DNA of 37,716 bases from an uncultured Clostridia bacterium (GTDB taxonomy: Bacteria > Bacillota > Clostridia > Oscillospirales > Ruminococcaceae): the NCBI GenBank assembly GCA_944382845.1, contig CALWNN010000033.1:1-37716 (forward strand). The letters are read 5' to 3'. Position 1 is the stretch's first letter; each line of letters starts with the position of its first letter. The notes below the pieces were generated by a model. The model was not told the origin of the DNA, ran no database searches, and saw nothing but the letters and a program-made list of their open reading frames with translations. Below, piece after piece: positions 8,597 through 16,295 of this stretch. A program made the translations under genes and the position numbers.

Positions 8597-8625
8597 ATTA
8601 TAACACATATCGACCCTGATTGCAA
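8597..8625 (-). promoter_or_regulatory. Sigma-A promoter of secG
   Basis: On the minus strand TTGCAA (8625-8620), a 17-bp spacer, and TATAAT (8602-8597). The start of transcription would be near 8590, about 40 nt before the secG start codon. Confidence 0.8.
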
Positions 8626-8706
8626 GGGATAATCAAAAACTTTTTTCGATTATTTAAAAACTATAAGAATTTACAAATAAGTCACAAATACAGCTTGGCG
8701 TTATTA

Positions 8707-8712
8707 TATAAT
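8707..8712 (+). promoter_or_regulatory. Probable -10 box of the GH5 gene
   Basis: TATAAT in front of the mannanase-like gene. No convincing -35 lies 17 bp upstream (GTCACA at 8681-8686 is 20 bp away), so this may be an activator-dependent promoter. Confidence 0.45.
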
Positions 8713-8748
8713 TATGACAATTGAATTTGAATTTTTCAGGAGGAAGTT

Positions 8749-9777
8749 ATGAAGCCAAGATTTTTATCATTGCTCACAGCGTTTATTCTTGCAGCAGGTC
8801 TTTCTGCCTGCTCAAACGATACCCCTCAGACTTCATCTGAGAATGATATAAACTCATCTTCTCAGCAGCAGACAAACGCAGAAGGGTTTTATGTAGATGG
8901 TACCAAGCTTTACGATGCAAACGGAAATGAATTTATAATGAGAGGCATAAACCATGCTCATACATGGTTTAAAAACGACCTTGATATGGCTCTTGAAGGA
9001 ATTGAAAATACCGGCGCCAATACAGTGCGAATAGTTCTTTCAGACGGTGGACAATGGCAAAAGGACAGCGTTGAGGAAGTTAAAAGCATAGTGGATAAAT
9101 GCATTGAAAGGAAAATGATCGCTGTTTTAGAGGTTCATGACGCTACCGGAATTGACGATATTGCGTCTCTTGAGGCGGCAGCCGATTATTGGGTCGAAAT
9201 TAAGGACGCCCTTATCGGAAATGAAAAATATGTAATTTTGAATATCGCAAATGAGTGGACGGGAACGTGGGATTCCGTACTTTGGCAGGAGGGATATACA
9301 AAAGTTATTCCGGAAATAAGAGATGCGGGGATAAAAAATACCATTCTTGTTGACGCAGGCGGCTGGGGACAGTACGGAAAAAGCATTGAGGACAGCGGAA
9401 AGGCTGTGTTTGAATCAGACCCTCTCAAAAACACAATGTTTGCCGTTCATATGTACGGAACAGCCGGCAAAAACCAGAATACGATAAAAAGTAACCTTGA
9501 CGGCGTAAGAAATCAGAACCTTTGCGTTATCGTGGGCGAGTTCGGATACACCCATACCGACGGAGATGTAGATGAAGAATATATTCTTAAATACTGTCAG
9601 GAGCAGGGAATAGGCTACATTGCATGGAGCTGGAAGGGAAACGGAGGCGGAGTCGAGTATCTTGATCTTGCCGACGACTGGCTCGGACAAGGGCTTTCTT
9701 CCGACTGGGGAGAAGTGGTCATAAACGGCAAAAACGGCATAAAGGAAACATCAAAGGTCTGCTCAGTTTTTGAATAG
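8749..9777 (+). CDS. GH5 family endo-beta-mannanase-like lipoprotein
   Basis: The 342-residue protein begins with a lipoprotein signal ending in the lipobox LSAC (cleavage before C21), followed by a Ser/Asn/Gln-rich linker to about residue 44. The rest is a single glycoside hydrolase family 5 barrel. FIMRGINHAHTWF (62-74) resembles the start of subfamily GH5_8 mannanases. The acid/base lies in NIANEW (E169) and the nucleophile in VGEFGY (E264). HMYG (about 234-237) and WSWKGNGGG fit the substrate cleft. Anchoring outside the membrane suggests hydrolysis of short beta-mannan or gluco-mannan chains at the cell surface. There is no carbohydrate-binding module or dockerin. It is monocistronic, with ATG 8749 behind AGGAGG and a strong terminator after it. 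Exact substrate is inferred from subfamily resemblance only. Confidence 0.8.
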   Translation: MKPRFLSLLTAFILAAGLSACSNDTPQTSSENDINSSSQQQTNAEGFYVDGTKLYDANGNEFIMRGINHAHTWFKNDLDMALEGIENTGANTVRIVLSDGGQWQKDSVEEVKSIVDKCIERKMIAVLEVHDATGIDDIASLEAAADYWVEIKDALIGNEKYVILNIANEWTGTWDSVLWQEGYTKVIPEIRDAGIKNTILVDAGGWGQYGKSIEDSGKAVFESDPLKNTMFAVHMYGTAGKNQNTIKSNLDGVRNQNLCVIVGEFGYTHTDGDVDEEYILKYCQEQGIGYIAWSWKGNGGGVEYLDLADDWLGQGLSSDWGEVVINGKNGIKETSKVCSVFE

Positions 9778-9795
9778 GAGATTTTAAAAAACTTT

Positions 9796-9835
9796 CAAAG
9801 CTTCCGGTTATTTCCGGGGGCTTTGTTTATTATTG
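9796..9835 (+). terminator. Terminator of the GH5 gene
   Basis: CAAAGCTTCCGG (9796-9807) pairs with CCGGGGGCTTTG (9814-9825) through two G-U pairs, with a 6-nt loop and a TTTATTATT tail. Confidence 0.8.
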
Positions 9836-9905
9836 TAGAAAAAATCCGGTTTTGACTGTGAAAAATATTGAAAATGCAAAAATCAAATAATTTTGAAAAA
9901 CTAAC

Positions 9906-9934
9906 TTGACAAAAGTATGGAAAAGTGTTATATT
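9906..9934 (+). promoter_or_regulatory. Sigma-A promoter of the ACT-hom-thrB operon
   Basis: TTGACA (9906-9911), a 17-bp spacer, TATATT (9929-9934). Transcription would start near 9941, leaving a leader of about 40 nt with no room for a long attenuator. Confidence 0.85.
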
Positions 9935-9982
9935 TGTATTTGTCATAAATACATTTGTTTTTACAGAGAGGACTGAAAGCCG

Positions 9983-10423
9983 TTGGAAAGCACAAAGCTT
10001 GTGGTTGTAAATTCCGAGGTTCTTCCGGAAATAATAATTAAAGTACTTGAAGCAAAAAAGCTTCGTGCAAGAGGCGAGGCTAAATCCTCTACTGATGCCT
10101 GCCGTGCGGTAGGCATTTCAAGAAGCGCATATTATAAGTACAAGGATTCTGTTTTTGCATACGAGGAAAAGCTTAACCAGAAAATAGTGTCTTTTTATCT
10201 TGTTTTAAGGGACGATAAGGGAGTTCTTTCCTCAGTCCTTACAAAGCTTTATGAGCTTAATACAAATGTGCTTACGGTAAACCAGAATATTCCGGTTGAT
10301 GATGTGGCGACGGTAACTATTTCTTTAAGGTTTGAAACTGACGAGCTTGATGCTGCAAAGGTAAAGTACGTTCTTTCTACCCTGAACGGAGTGGTTGACG
10401 TCAAAATTATTTCAGGGGAATAA
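9983..10423 (+). CDS. ACT domain protein, PheB-like (UPF0735)
   Basis: The 146-residue protein has an N-terminal region with a helix-turn-helix-like SSTDACRAVGISRSAYYKYKD (about residues 35-56). A C-terminal ACT domain (about 68-145, KIVSFYLVLRDDKGVLSSVLTKLYELNTNV) follows. This order is that of Bacillus PheB-type proteins, which accompany aromatic or aspartate-family amino-acid genes. An effector-binding regulatory role is likely; the ligand may be threonine or another pathway amino acid given the operon. The start is TTG 9983, placed 10 nt after AGAGAGGA; no in-frame ATG gives the conserved N-terminus. hom follows 20 nt later with its own AGGAGG site. Confidence 0.8.
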   Translation: MESTKLVVVNSEVLPEIIIKVLEAKKLRARGEAKSSTDACRAVGISRSAYYKYKDSVFAYEEKLNQKIVSFYLVLRDDKGVLSSVLTKLYELNTNVLTVNQNIPVDDVATVTISLRFETDELDAAKVKYVLSTLNGVVDVKIISGE

Positions 10424-10443
10424 AATACAGGAGGAAAAAACAG

Positions 10444-11679
10444 ATGGCAAGTATAGCTGTTATCGGTTACGGCGTTGTTGGTTCGGGAACCGTTGAACTT
10501 TTTGAAAAGAATAAGGAAGCTATCAGAAAAAAATGCGGAAGGGATATCGAGATAAAATATATTCTCGATCTTAGGGATTTTCCTGACAGCCCGTATGCCG
10601 AAAAATTCACAAAAAACTTTGATGATATTTTAAAGGATCCTGAGGTTGAGGTCTGCGCTGAAGTTATAGGCGGAGTAACTTACGCATATGAGTATACAAA
10701 GAAACTTCTTTCCGCAGGGAAAAGCGTTGTAACTTCAAATAAAGAACTTGTTGCAACACATGGGGCTGAACTTCTGAAGATTGCTTCTGAAAACAATGTG
10801 AACTATCTTTTTGAAGCGTCTGTAGGCGGAGGTATTCCTATTGTACGTCCGCTTAATAAATGCCTTGCCGGAAATGAAATAATCCAGATAGCAGGAATTC
10901 TAAACGGCACGACAAACTTTATTCTTACAAAAATGATAAGGGAACAGCTTGATTTTGATTCCGCACTTAAAATGGCGCAGGAGCTTGGATATGCGGAAAA
11001 AGATCCTACTGCCGATGTTGAAGGATACGACGCATGCAGAAAGATCTGTATTTTAGGTTCTCTTGCATATGGCAAGCATATTTATCCAAAGTATGTTCAC
11101 TGCTCAGGAATTTCTTCGATCACACTTGATGATGTTGAATATGCTGAAAATGCGGGTTATGCGATAAAACTTATAGGAAACGTTAAATCTGTGGGAGATA
11201 AGGTCTTTGCAATGGTTTGTCCGAGACTTGTTTCAAGAACATCTCTTCTTGCCGCCGTTGACGACGTTTATAATGCTATCTGCGTTACCTGCGACGGTGC
11301 AGACGATGTTCTGTTTTACGGGAAAGGAGCCGGAAAGCTTCCTACCGCCTCGGCTGTGGTTGGGGATATAATCGACGCTGTAAAGCATAAGGGAAGGGCG
11401 CTTTCAATTTCATGGGATGAGTGCTACGACGAGGATTATGTTGTTCCGTATAAGAGCGATGCGGTGTCTATGTTCATAAGACTCAAAGCTGAAAACGCCG
11501 ATGAATTAAAGCCTTACCTTTCCGAACTTTTCGGAAAGCTTATCCACATCGAAAGAAAGGGCAGACCCGACGACGAGATAGCATTTATTACTCCGTCATA
11601 TATTGAGTATGATCTTGACAGTAAGCTTGAAGAATTAAGCCGGTATGCCATAATAAAAAGCAAAATAAGACTTCTTTGA
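10444..11679 (+). CDS. hom: Homoserine dehydrogenase
   Basis: This enzyme reduces aspartate semialdehyde to homoserine at the branch to threonine and methionine. The 411 residues show the Rossmann motif IAVIGYGVVGSG (4-15), TSNKELVATHG with K100, the catalytic-domain signature GILNGTTNFIL (151-161), and DPTADVEGYDACRK (188-200) with the catalytic aspartate and lysine. A C-terminal ACT domain (about 345-411, VSMFIRLKAENADELKPYL) indicates allosteric feedback. The length is typical for the ACT-containing monofunctional form. ATG 10444 lies behind AGGAGG. It sits between the PheB-like regulator and thrB; a terminator hairpin follows its stop. Confidence 0.95.
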   Translation: MASIAVIGYGVVGSGTVELFEKNKEAIRKKCGRDIEIKYILDLRDFPDSPYAEKFTKNFDDILKDPEVEVCAEVIGGVTYAYEYTKKLLSAGKSVVTSNKELVATHGAELLKIASENNVNYLFEASVGGGIPIVRPLNKCLAGNEIIQIAGILNGTTNFILTKMIREQLDFDSALKMAQELGYAEKDPTADVEGYDACRKICILGSLAYGKHIYPKYVHCSGISSITLDDVEYAENAGYAIKLIGNVKSVGDKVFAMVCPRLVSRTSLLAAVDDVYNAICVTCDGADDVLFYGKGAGKLPTASAVVGDIIDAVKHKGRALSISWDECYDEDYVVPYKSDAVSMFIRLKAENADELKPYLSELFGKLIHIERKGRPDDEIAFITPSYIEYDLDSKLEELSRYAIIKSKIRLL

Positions 11680-11687
11680 TAAAAAGC

Positions 11688-11723
11688 TCCGCCGGAAAAT
11701 CCATAAGCCCGGCGGATATTTTT
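11688..11723 (+). terminator. Internal terminator/attenuator between hom and thrB
   Basis: TCCGCCGG (11688-11695) pairs perfectly with CCGGCGGA (11709-11716) across a 13-nt loop and is followed by TATTTTT. It lies 8 nt after the hom stop, inside the operon, so thrB would be expressed at a lower level by read-through unless it has its own promoter. Confidence 0.75.
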
Positions 11724-11731
11724 AAATCTGT

Positions 11732-11746
11732 TTTGCTCCGATTTAA
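11732..11746 (+). repeat. Dispersed motif TTTGCTCCGATTTAA, copy 1
   Basis: The motif TTTGCTCCGAYTTAA occurs four times in the window: here, at 12871-12885 (C instead of T at position 11), at 21417-21431 on the minus strand, and at 27053-27067. All copies lie outside confident genes and next to hairpins or remnants. Confidence 0.6.
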
Positions 11747-11768
11747 TATCACAAAAAGGAATGATAAA

Positions 11769-12656
11769 ATGATAAATATTCGTATCCCGGCGACTTCCGC
11801 AAATTTAGGCGCGGGATTTGACGCATTGGGGCTTGCTCTTACCTACTATAATTATGTTGAGATGGAAGAAAGCGACGTTATTGATATTTCTTCTGCCGAC
11901 AATATAAAAATTCCTCAGGACGAAAACAACCTTATTTATATTTCCGCAAAAGATCTGTATAACGTCTGCGGGAAAAAGCTTCAGGGACTTAAGATAGTTC
12001 AGACAAATAATATACCAATGGCAAGAGGCTTGGGTTCAAGCTCGGCTTGTATAATCGCAGGACTTGTCGGAGCAAACACAATGCTTGGAAACCCTCTTAC
12101 AAAGGACGATCTTGTTGATCTTGCGGCTCAGATAGAAGGACACCCGGACAATACCGCTCCCGCACTTTTAGGGGGGATCGTTACGGCGGTTTTTGACGGA
12201 AAGAAGGTTCACTGGGTGAAGCAGGAGGTTTTTACAAAGCTTAAATTTGTGGCAATCATTCCGGATTTTGAACTTAAGACAGAAAAGGCGAGGGCTTGCC
12301 TGCCAAAAGAGATACCGCACAAGGACGCAGTTTATAACCTTTCGAGAGCGGCTCTTTTTTCAGCCTCTCTTTTAACGGGGAAATTTGAAAACTTACGAAC
12401 CGCTGTTCATGACAGACTTCACCAGCCTTACAGGATGTCGCTTATCCCAAACGCAAGAGAGGTTTTTGATATTGCCTATAATCACGGGGCTTATGGAGTT
12501 TATTTAAGCGGAGCAGGACCTACGATAATGGCTATAGTTGACGAAAACAATACTTATTTTGCCGGGAAAATGAAGTTTTCGCTTGATAACGCCGGGTTAT
12601 CCGGATGGCAAGTGCATGAGCTTCACATTGACAACAACGGTACTGCACTAATATAA
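11769..12656 (+). CDS. thrB: Homoserine kinase
   Basis: This is a GHMP-superfamily kinase that phosphorylates homoserine for threonine synthase. The 295 residues start MINIRIPATSANLGAGFDALG, the ThrB N-terminus. The nucleotide-binding loop is PMARGLGSSSA (83-93), and a C-terminal GAYGVYLSGAGPTIMA glycine motif is present. ATG 11769 is chosen because AAAAAGGA ends 8 nt upstream and the family N-terminus begins here. An in-frame ATG at 11676 would overlap hom and translate the terminator hairpin. No threonine synthase gene follows in the window. A 15-bp dispersed motif (11732-11746) lies in the leader between the hairpin and the start. Confidence 0.95.
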   Translation: MINIRIPATSANLGAGFDALGLALTYYNYVEMEESDVIDISSADNIKIPQDENNLIYISAKDLYNVCGKKLQGLKIVQTNNIPMARGLGSSSACIIAGLVGANTMLGNPLTKDDLVDLAAQIEGHPDNTAPALLGGIVTAVFDGKKVHWVKQEVFTKLKFVAIIPDFELKTEKARACLPKEIPHKDAVYNLSRAALFSASLLTGKFENLRTAVHDRLHQPYRMSLIPNAREVFDIAYNHGAYGVYLSGAGPTIMAIVDENNTYFAGKMKFSLDNAGLSGWQVHELHIDNNGTALI

Positions 12657-12892
12657 CCATATCGCAAATGTTCCCAATCCAATTGCTTGGCAGGCTGCTG
12701 TATTATTCGACAGGTCTCATTCTAAGGCGGCGGATTTGATTCGGAATTTCAGCAGGGGTGTAGAACCCTAAATTGAACCCCCCTGAGGAGCAATGCTCTA
12801 AAAAATGACTTGTCCGTTGTTAATGACGAGTTGCAATCATAACAGTCGATTCTAAGCAAGATTAATCTGCTTTGCTCCGACTTAAAGACAAA
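12657..12892 (+). other. Intergenic stretch with unrecognised coding-like remnants
   Basis: Two start-less open stretches look protein-like on the plus strand. One of 37 codons contains PNPIAWQAAVLFDRSHSK and ends RGVEP at TAA near 12770. Another begins ALKNDLSVVNDELQS near 12796, is cut by TAA, and continues QSILSKINLLCSDLKT. Neither has a ribosome site or a family I recognise. Motif copy 2 lies in the second. Probably debris of a larger gene or mobile element. Confidence 0.35.
12871..12885 (+). repeat. Dispersed motif TTTGCTCCGACTTAA, copy 2
   Basis: One mismatch (T to C at position 11) from the other three copies. It lies just before the terminator of the sensor-type ATPase gene. Confidence 0.6.
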
Positions 12893-12920
12893 CAAAAAGG
12901 GACGCAGTATGACGTCCCTT
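12893..12920 (-). terminator. Terminator of the sensor-type ATPase gene
   Basis: On the minus strand AAGGGACG (12920-12913) pairs with CGTCCCTT (12904-12897), followed by TTTTTGTTTG. The stem overlaps the stop codon of the gene at 12919. Confidence 0.8.
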
Positions 12921-14004
12921 AATCTTTTATGTTGTTGAATTTTGCAAGAGTGATGTTAAGAGGGGAAAAGCTGTCAGAAAGATAAGTCGGATTTGAACTT
13001 TTAAAGAAACACTCTCTTGAATGTTCTATGGGCAGACGCACAATTACCGTTGAACCGCCTGTTGAATTTGAAAGAAAGCTCAGACTGCCGTTCATAAGTT
13101 CTGCAAAAAGCGAAACGTAAATAAGCCCCATTCCCTCAGAACCGGGAACAGTGTTGCTGTCCGACGTGTGTGGTTTTCTGAAAAAAACATTCTTCATAAT
13201 CCCCGATGGAATCCCTATACCGTTGTCAGTAACAGTCAGTATTGCCTCCCTATCCTTCTGCTTTAAAGAAACATTTACCTTCTTTGTTTCCGAAATATTG
13301 TACATAAATCCGTTGAGTACAAGGTTTGCCGCAACGGTTTTTATCTGATCCTCATCACATTCAAGTATAATATTACTGTCAATATCCCATGTGAGCTCCC
13401 TTTTTCCTCCTGCTATCCTGTGCCTGCATAGAGAGAGAGTCTCCTCAAGAAGTTGTGAAACATTGCAGTGACACCATTTGAGCTTTCCTCTGAAAAGCCT
13501 GCCTATCTGAATTGAATTTGTTATTCCGGAAAGTATCCCGAAGCATCCGTCTATTATGCTTTCAGTCTGAGGTATGTGCTGATAATTATCAGTGGTTTCA
13601 AGGAAAGTTCTCATGCTTATGGTGCCTGTAACTATCTGGGCAAGCTTTTCTCTGATAAGAATAGTGTTTGATTCATCAATAAGCCTACCTCCGAAAAGTT
13701 CGTACGGAGATACGAATTTGACAATATATCCGCATACTGCTCCTGTATCCGTATCGTTGAGCCTTGCCATAAAAACAGCGGTAAGTCTGTCCGGGTGTCT
13801 TATAAAGCCGTAACATCCCTTACCTTCGGGAAGTCCGCATAATACCCCGTTCTTATCGTACAGCCTGATTTTTATTCCGGCAAGACTTCCTGTCAGATCT
13901 GTATTCTGATTAAAAAGAATATTAAGCTTGTCATCTGTTATTACGCAGGACGACATTGCTACGGCATAAATATTCTTCCAGAAACTCAATGTTTTTTCGG
14001 TCAT
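12919..14004 (-). CDS. Orphan GHKL/HATPase sensor-kinase-like protein lacking a clear H-box
   Basis: The 361-residue protein has an N-terminal PAS-like region (about 10-100), a short helical linker (about 145-190) and a HATPase_c domain. The ATPase shows the N-box AANLVLNGFMYN (225-236), the G1 box DNGIGIP (260-266) and the G2 box GSEGMGLIY (288-296). The helix that should carry the phospho-accepting histidine reads ESIIDGCFGILSGITNSIQIG (148-168) and contains none. No response regulator is adjacent and there are no membrane helices. It may phosphorylate through an unusual residue, act as a partner of another kinase, or be a nucleotide-binding regulator. It is divergent from gap across a 276-bp region, with a TATAAT on the minus strand at 14068-14063 as a likely -10. 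Confidence 0.65.
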   Translation of the reverse strand: MTEKTLSFWKNIYAVAMSSCVITDDKLNILFNQNTDLTGSLAGIKIRLYDKNGVLCGLPEGKGCYGFIRHPDRLTAVFMARLNDTDTGAVCGYIVKFVSPYELFGGRLIDESNTILIREKLAQIVTGTISMRTFLETTDNYQHIPQTESIIDGCFGILSGITNSIQIGRLFRGKLKWCHCNVSQLLEETLSLCRHRIAGGKRELTWDIDSNIILECDEDQIKTVAANLVLNGFMYNISETKKVNVSLKQKDREAILTVTDNGIGIPSGIMKNVFFRKPHTSDSNTVPGSEGMGLIYVSLFAELMNGSLSFLSNSTGGSTVIVRLPIEHSRECFFKSSNPTYLSDSFSPLNITLAKFNNIKD

Positions 14005-14218
14005 TATTTTTACCCCACATTCATAAAGCCTGACGCTTCGATAAATTAGTCCGAATATATTTATTATAACAAAGCGCCCTACAACTTTTGTAAATTTTAA
14101 ATCAACAAACAGTTACAATTGTATATACAACAATTCTGTTCAATAGGAGTTATAGGCATTATAAGTATTATACATATTGTAAAAAATAAAAAAGTAGGTT
14201 ATTTTTTTGTCAAAGTGC
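14005..14218. promoter_or_regulatory. Divergent upstream region with imperfect palindrome
   Basis: This lies between the sensor-type ATPase and gap. AATTGT (14117-14122) pairs with ACAATT (14130-14135), and AACAG (14108-14112) with CTGTT (14136-14140). The result is an interrupted 33-bp dyad about 80 bp upstream of the gap -35. A regulator site is possible; I recognise no known consensus. Confidence 0.35.
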
Positions 14219-14247
14219 TTGCAAAATCAAAAGAAATGGTGTAAAAT
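14219..14247 (+). promoter_or_regulatory. Sigma-A promoter of gap
   Basis: TTGCAA (14219-14224), a 17-bp spacer, TAAAAT (14242-14247). The leader to ATG 14281 is only about 30 nt and carries TAGGAGG. Confidence 0.8.
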
Positions 14248-14280
14248 ATATATAGAAATTTTTTAGGAGGTTAATTTACT

Positions 14281-15318
14281 ATGGCAGTTAAAGTTGCAAT
14301 TAACGGTTTCGGACGTATAGGACGTCTCGCATTCAGACAGATGTTTGGTGCAGAAGGATATGAGGTAGTTGCTATCAACGACCTTACAAAGCCCTCAATG
14401 CTTGCTCATCTTCTCAAGTATGACACCGCTCAGGGAGGATACTGTGGAAAGATCGGCGACAATCTTCACACCATTTCTGCTGATGATGAAGCCGGAACAA
14501 TTACAGTAGACGGAAAGACACTTAAGATCTATGCTATGGCTAAGGCTGCTGAGCTTCCTTGGGGAGAAATCGGCGTAGACGTAGTTCTTGAATGTACAGG
14601 ATTCTACTGCTCAAAGGAAAAGAGCCAGGCTCATATTGATGCCGGCGCTAAGAAGGTTGTTATTTCCGCTCCTGCAGGAAACGATCTCAAGACAATTGTT
14701 TACTCAGTAAACGAGAATACACTTACAGCTGATGACACTATCATTTCTGCTGCAAGCTGCACAACAAACTGTCTTGCACCTATGGCTAAGGCTCTTAACG
14801 ACTATGCTCCTATCCAGAGCGGTATCATGAGCACCATTCATGCTTACACAGGCGACCAGATGATCCTTGACGGTCCTCACAGAAAGGGCGACCTCAGAAG
14901 AGCAAGAGCAGGCGCTGCTAACATCGTTCCTAACTCAACAGGTGCTGCTAAGGCTATCGGACTTGTAATTCCTGAGCTTAACGGAAAGCTTATCGGTTCT
15001 GCACAGAGAGTTCCTGTTCCAACAGGTTCAACAACTATTCTTACAGCTGTTGTTAAGGGTACAGACATTACTAAGGAAGGTATCAACGCTGCTATGAAGG
15101 CTGCTGCTTCCGAGTCATACGGCTACAACGAGGATCCTATCGTTTCTTCTGACGTTATCGGAATGAAGTATGGTTCACTTTTTGATGCTACTCAGACAAT
15201 GGTAGCTAAGATCGCTGATGATCTTTACGAAGTACAGGTTGTATCTTGGTACGACAACGAAAATTCTTACACTTCACAGATGGTAAGAACTATCAAGTAC
15301 TTTGCTGAGCTTGCTTAA
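14281..15318 (+). CDS. gap: Glyceraldehyde-3-phosphate dehydrogenase, NAD-dependent
   Basis: This is the glycolytic enzyme that oxidises and phosphorylates glyceraldehyde-3-phosphate in the cytoplasm. The 345 residues include [10 protein letters not shown] (7-16) for NAD, INDL with D34 favouring NAD over NADP, the active site ASCTTN (catalytic C160), H187 in [10 protein letters not shown], and the closing WYDNENSYT. The codon choice is strikingly uniform (many GCT and AAG codons), as expected of a very highly expressed gene. It is monocistronic, with TAGGAGG ten nt before the ATG and a 13-bp terminator stem after it. No pgk or tpi follows. Confidence 0.98.
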   Translation: MAVKVAINGFGRIGRLAFRQMFGAEGYEVVAINDLTKPSMLAHLLKYDTAQGGYCGKIGDNLHTISADDEAGTITVDGKTLKIYAMAKAAELPWGEIGVDVVLECTGFYCSKEKSQAHIDAGAKKVVISAPAGNDLKTIVYSVNENTLTADDTIISAASCTTNCLAPMAKALNDYAPIQSGIMSTIHAYTGDQMILDGPHRKGDLRRARAGAANIVPNSTGAAKAIGLVIPELNGKLIGSAQRVPVPTGSTTILTAVVKGTDITKEGINAAMKAAASESYGYNEDPIVSSDVIGMKYGSLFDATQTMVAKIADDLYEVQVVSWYDNENSYTSQMVRTIKYFAELA

Positions 15319-15345
15319 TAAGAGTAAATAAGTCAAGTAAATTTT

Positions 15346-15376
15346 AAAGGCTGTCTCATAGTGAGGCAGCCTTTTT
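15346..15376 (+). terminator. Terminator of gap
   Basis: AAAGGCTGTCTCA (15346-15358) pairs with TGAGGCAGCCTTT (15362-15374), thirteen pairs including one G-U and a 3-nt loop, followed by TT. Confidence 0.85.
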
Positions 15377-15411
15377 GACATATTAATTTTTTAATCTATG
15401 ACTTCGATATT

Positions 15412-15511
15412 GCGCCTGCCTGCGGCGGCAAAGCCGCCGCTGTTTTCAAAGCCTATGGCTTTGAAAAAGCCCCACCGCCCCTCAACTGAGGGACAGTGGG
15501 GCAGCAGGCGC
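15412..15511. repeat. Cloverleaf-like palindromic element
   Basis: An outer stem GCGCCTGC (15412-15419) / GCAGGCGC (15504-15511) encloses three consecutive hairpins. They are GCGGCGGC-AAA-GCCGCCGC (15422-15440), TTTTCAAAGCC-TAT-GGCTTTGAAAA (15443-15467), and GCCCCAC (15469-15475) / GTGGGGC (15496-15502) with inner CCCTC/GAGGG. It is much more GC-rich than its surroundings and lies between convergent genes. The outer inverted repeat suggests a MITE- or REP-like unit. It is not needed as terminator, because gap already has one. Confidence 0.75.
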
Positions 15512-15523
15512 CTACCTTTAAGG

Positions 15524-15910
15524 TTACCCGTTCATGTTCATGTGTTCAAGCTGAAGCTCTTTTATAAGCTCTGAAAATTTCCAGTTTTGATTTGATGAAG
15601 TCGCCACAGCTTTAAGCATAATTGAAATTTTCCTTGCCCTCAATTTGTCTAATAGCCTGGTCATTTCTGACCTGTCAATTCCGCACATAACAATAACTTC
15701 ATCGGTGGCTTCCACAACTTCATTTTGGGGATTTTCCGAAAATCCTTTCCAGCCTGCAAGAAAGCCTATCGACTGATTGAGAAGAGGGTCGGTTACTTCG
15801 ACAGCCTTGATTTTTTCCTCGTTTGTAAGCTTTAAAAAATTTTCAAGCTTCTCACCTGATATGCCATGGTAAAGTATTACTTTTTCAGGCTTTATAACTC
15901 TTGCTTTCAT
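15524..15910 (-). CDS. DUF3783 domain protein
   Basis: The 128-residue protein matches the pattern of DUF3783 proteins: a short N-terminal strand PEKVILYHGI, a middle segment VEVTDPLLNQSIGFLAGWKG, and the region EVIVMCGIDRSEMTRLLDKLRARKI ending in a helix. The function is unknown. A cysteine in VMCG and the NQSIGFL motif are the features most likely to matter. ATG 15910 is preferred over ATG 15937, because AAGGAGG sits directly upstream and the longer reading overlaps the previous gene. It is the last gene of a three-gene unit after PAP2 phosphatase and a stop-interrupted small gene. The cloverleaf element lies just beyond its end. Confidence 0.7.
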   Translation of the reverse strand: MKARVIKPEKVILYHGISGEKLENFLKLTNEEKIKAVEVTDPLLNQSIGFLAGWKGFSENPQNEVVEATDEVIVMCGIDRSEMTRLLDKLRARKISIMLKAVATSSNQNWKFSELIKELQLEHMNMNG

Positions 15911-15929
15911 AAAAACCTCCTTTACTTTT

Positions 15930-16292
15930 CTATTCATTCTTGTCGGGAATAGTAACGATTATTCCTACTTTTGCAAACGCTTTGACAAGGTCGTCGGTTT
16001 TAATGTCAAACAAACCGCTTTCCGATATGGATTTGTCGTTTTCGTAATAGCGAAACATAACGTGACACTCACTGTAATCCTTGCTGTAAAAAAACTGCCC
16101 CTCAATGTATGCGTTTTTGACTGCGTAATAATTTACAGGAACAAGCTTCACAAAGGCGGAATTGTCCACAGCCTGAGCAGATAAAAATTCCTCAAAATCT
16201 TACGCAACGTAATTTATCCGCTTTGATTTCAAAGAAAGTATTTCCTTTGGAATCTTTCTTCCTACGCCGGATTTTTTTCTGAAAAGTACCAT
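15930..16292 (-). pseudogene. Small unknown gene interrupted by an in-frame TAA
   Basis: ATG 16292 begins four nt after the PAP2 stop, with a weak GAGGAT ribosome site, and opens a 120-codon frame. It reads VLFRKKSGVGRKIPKEI... and KRINYVA, then TAA at codon 31 (16202-16200), then DFEEFLSAQAV and a continuous open frame to TGA/TAA at 15930 containing YYAVKNAYIEGQFFYSKDYSE and ending VTIPDKNE. Both halves keep one frame, so a single point change (for example CAA, GAA or AAA to TAA) explains the break. A restart at GTG 16169 has no good ribosome site. I do not recognise the family. Confidence 0.7.
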
Positions 16293-16295
16293 GAT

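Noticed and set aside
11676-11768. N-terminal extension of homoserine kinase from ATG 11676
   Set aside because: It would translate through the terminator hairpin and adds residues absent from ThrB; ATG 11769 has the ribosome site.
15412-15511. tRNA gene
   Set aside because: The cloverleaf layout lacks T-loop GTTCRA, the D-loop pattern, proper arm lengths and anticodon context.
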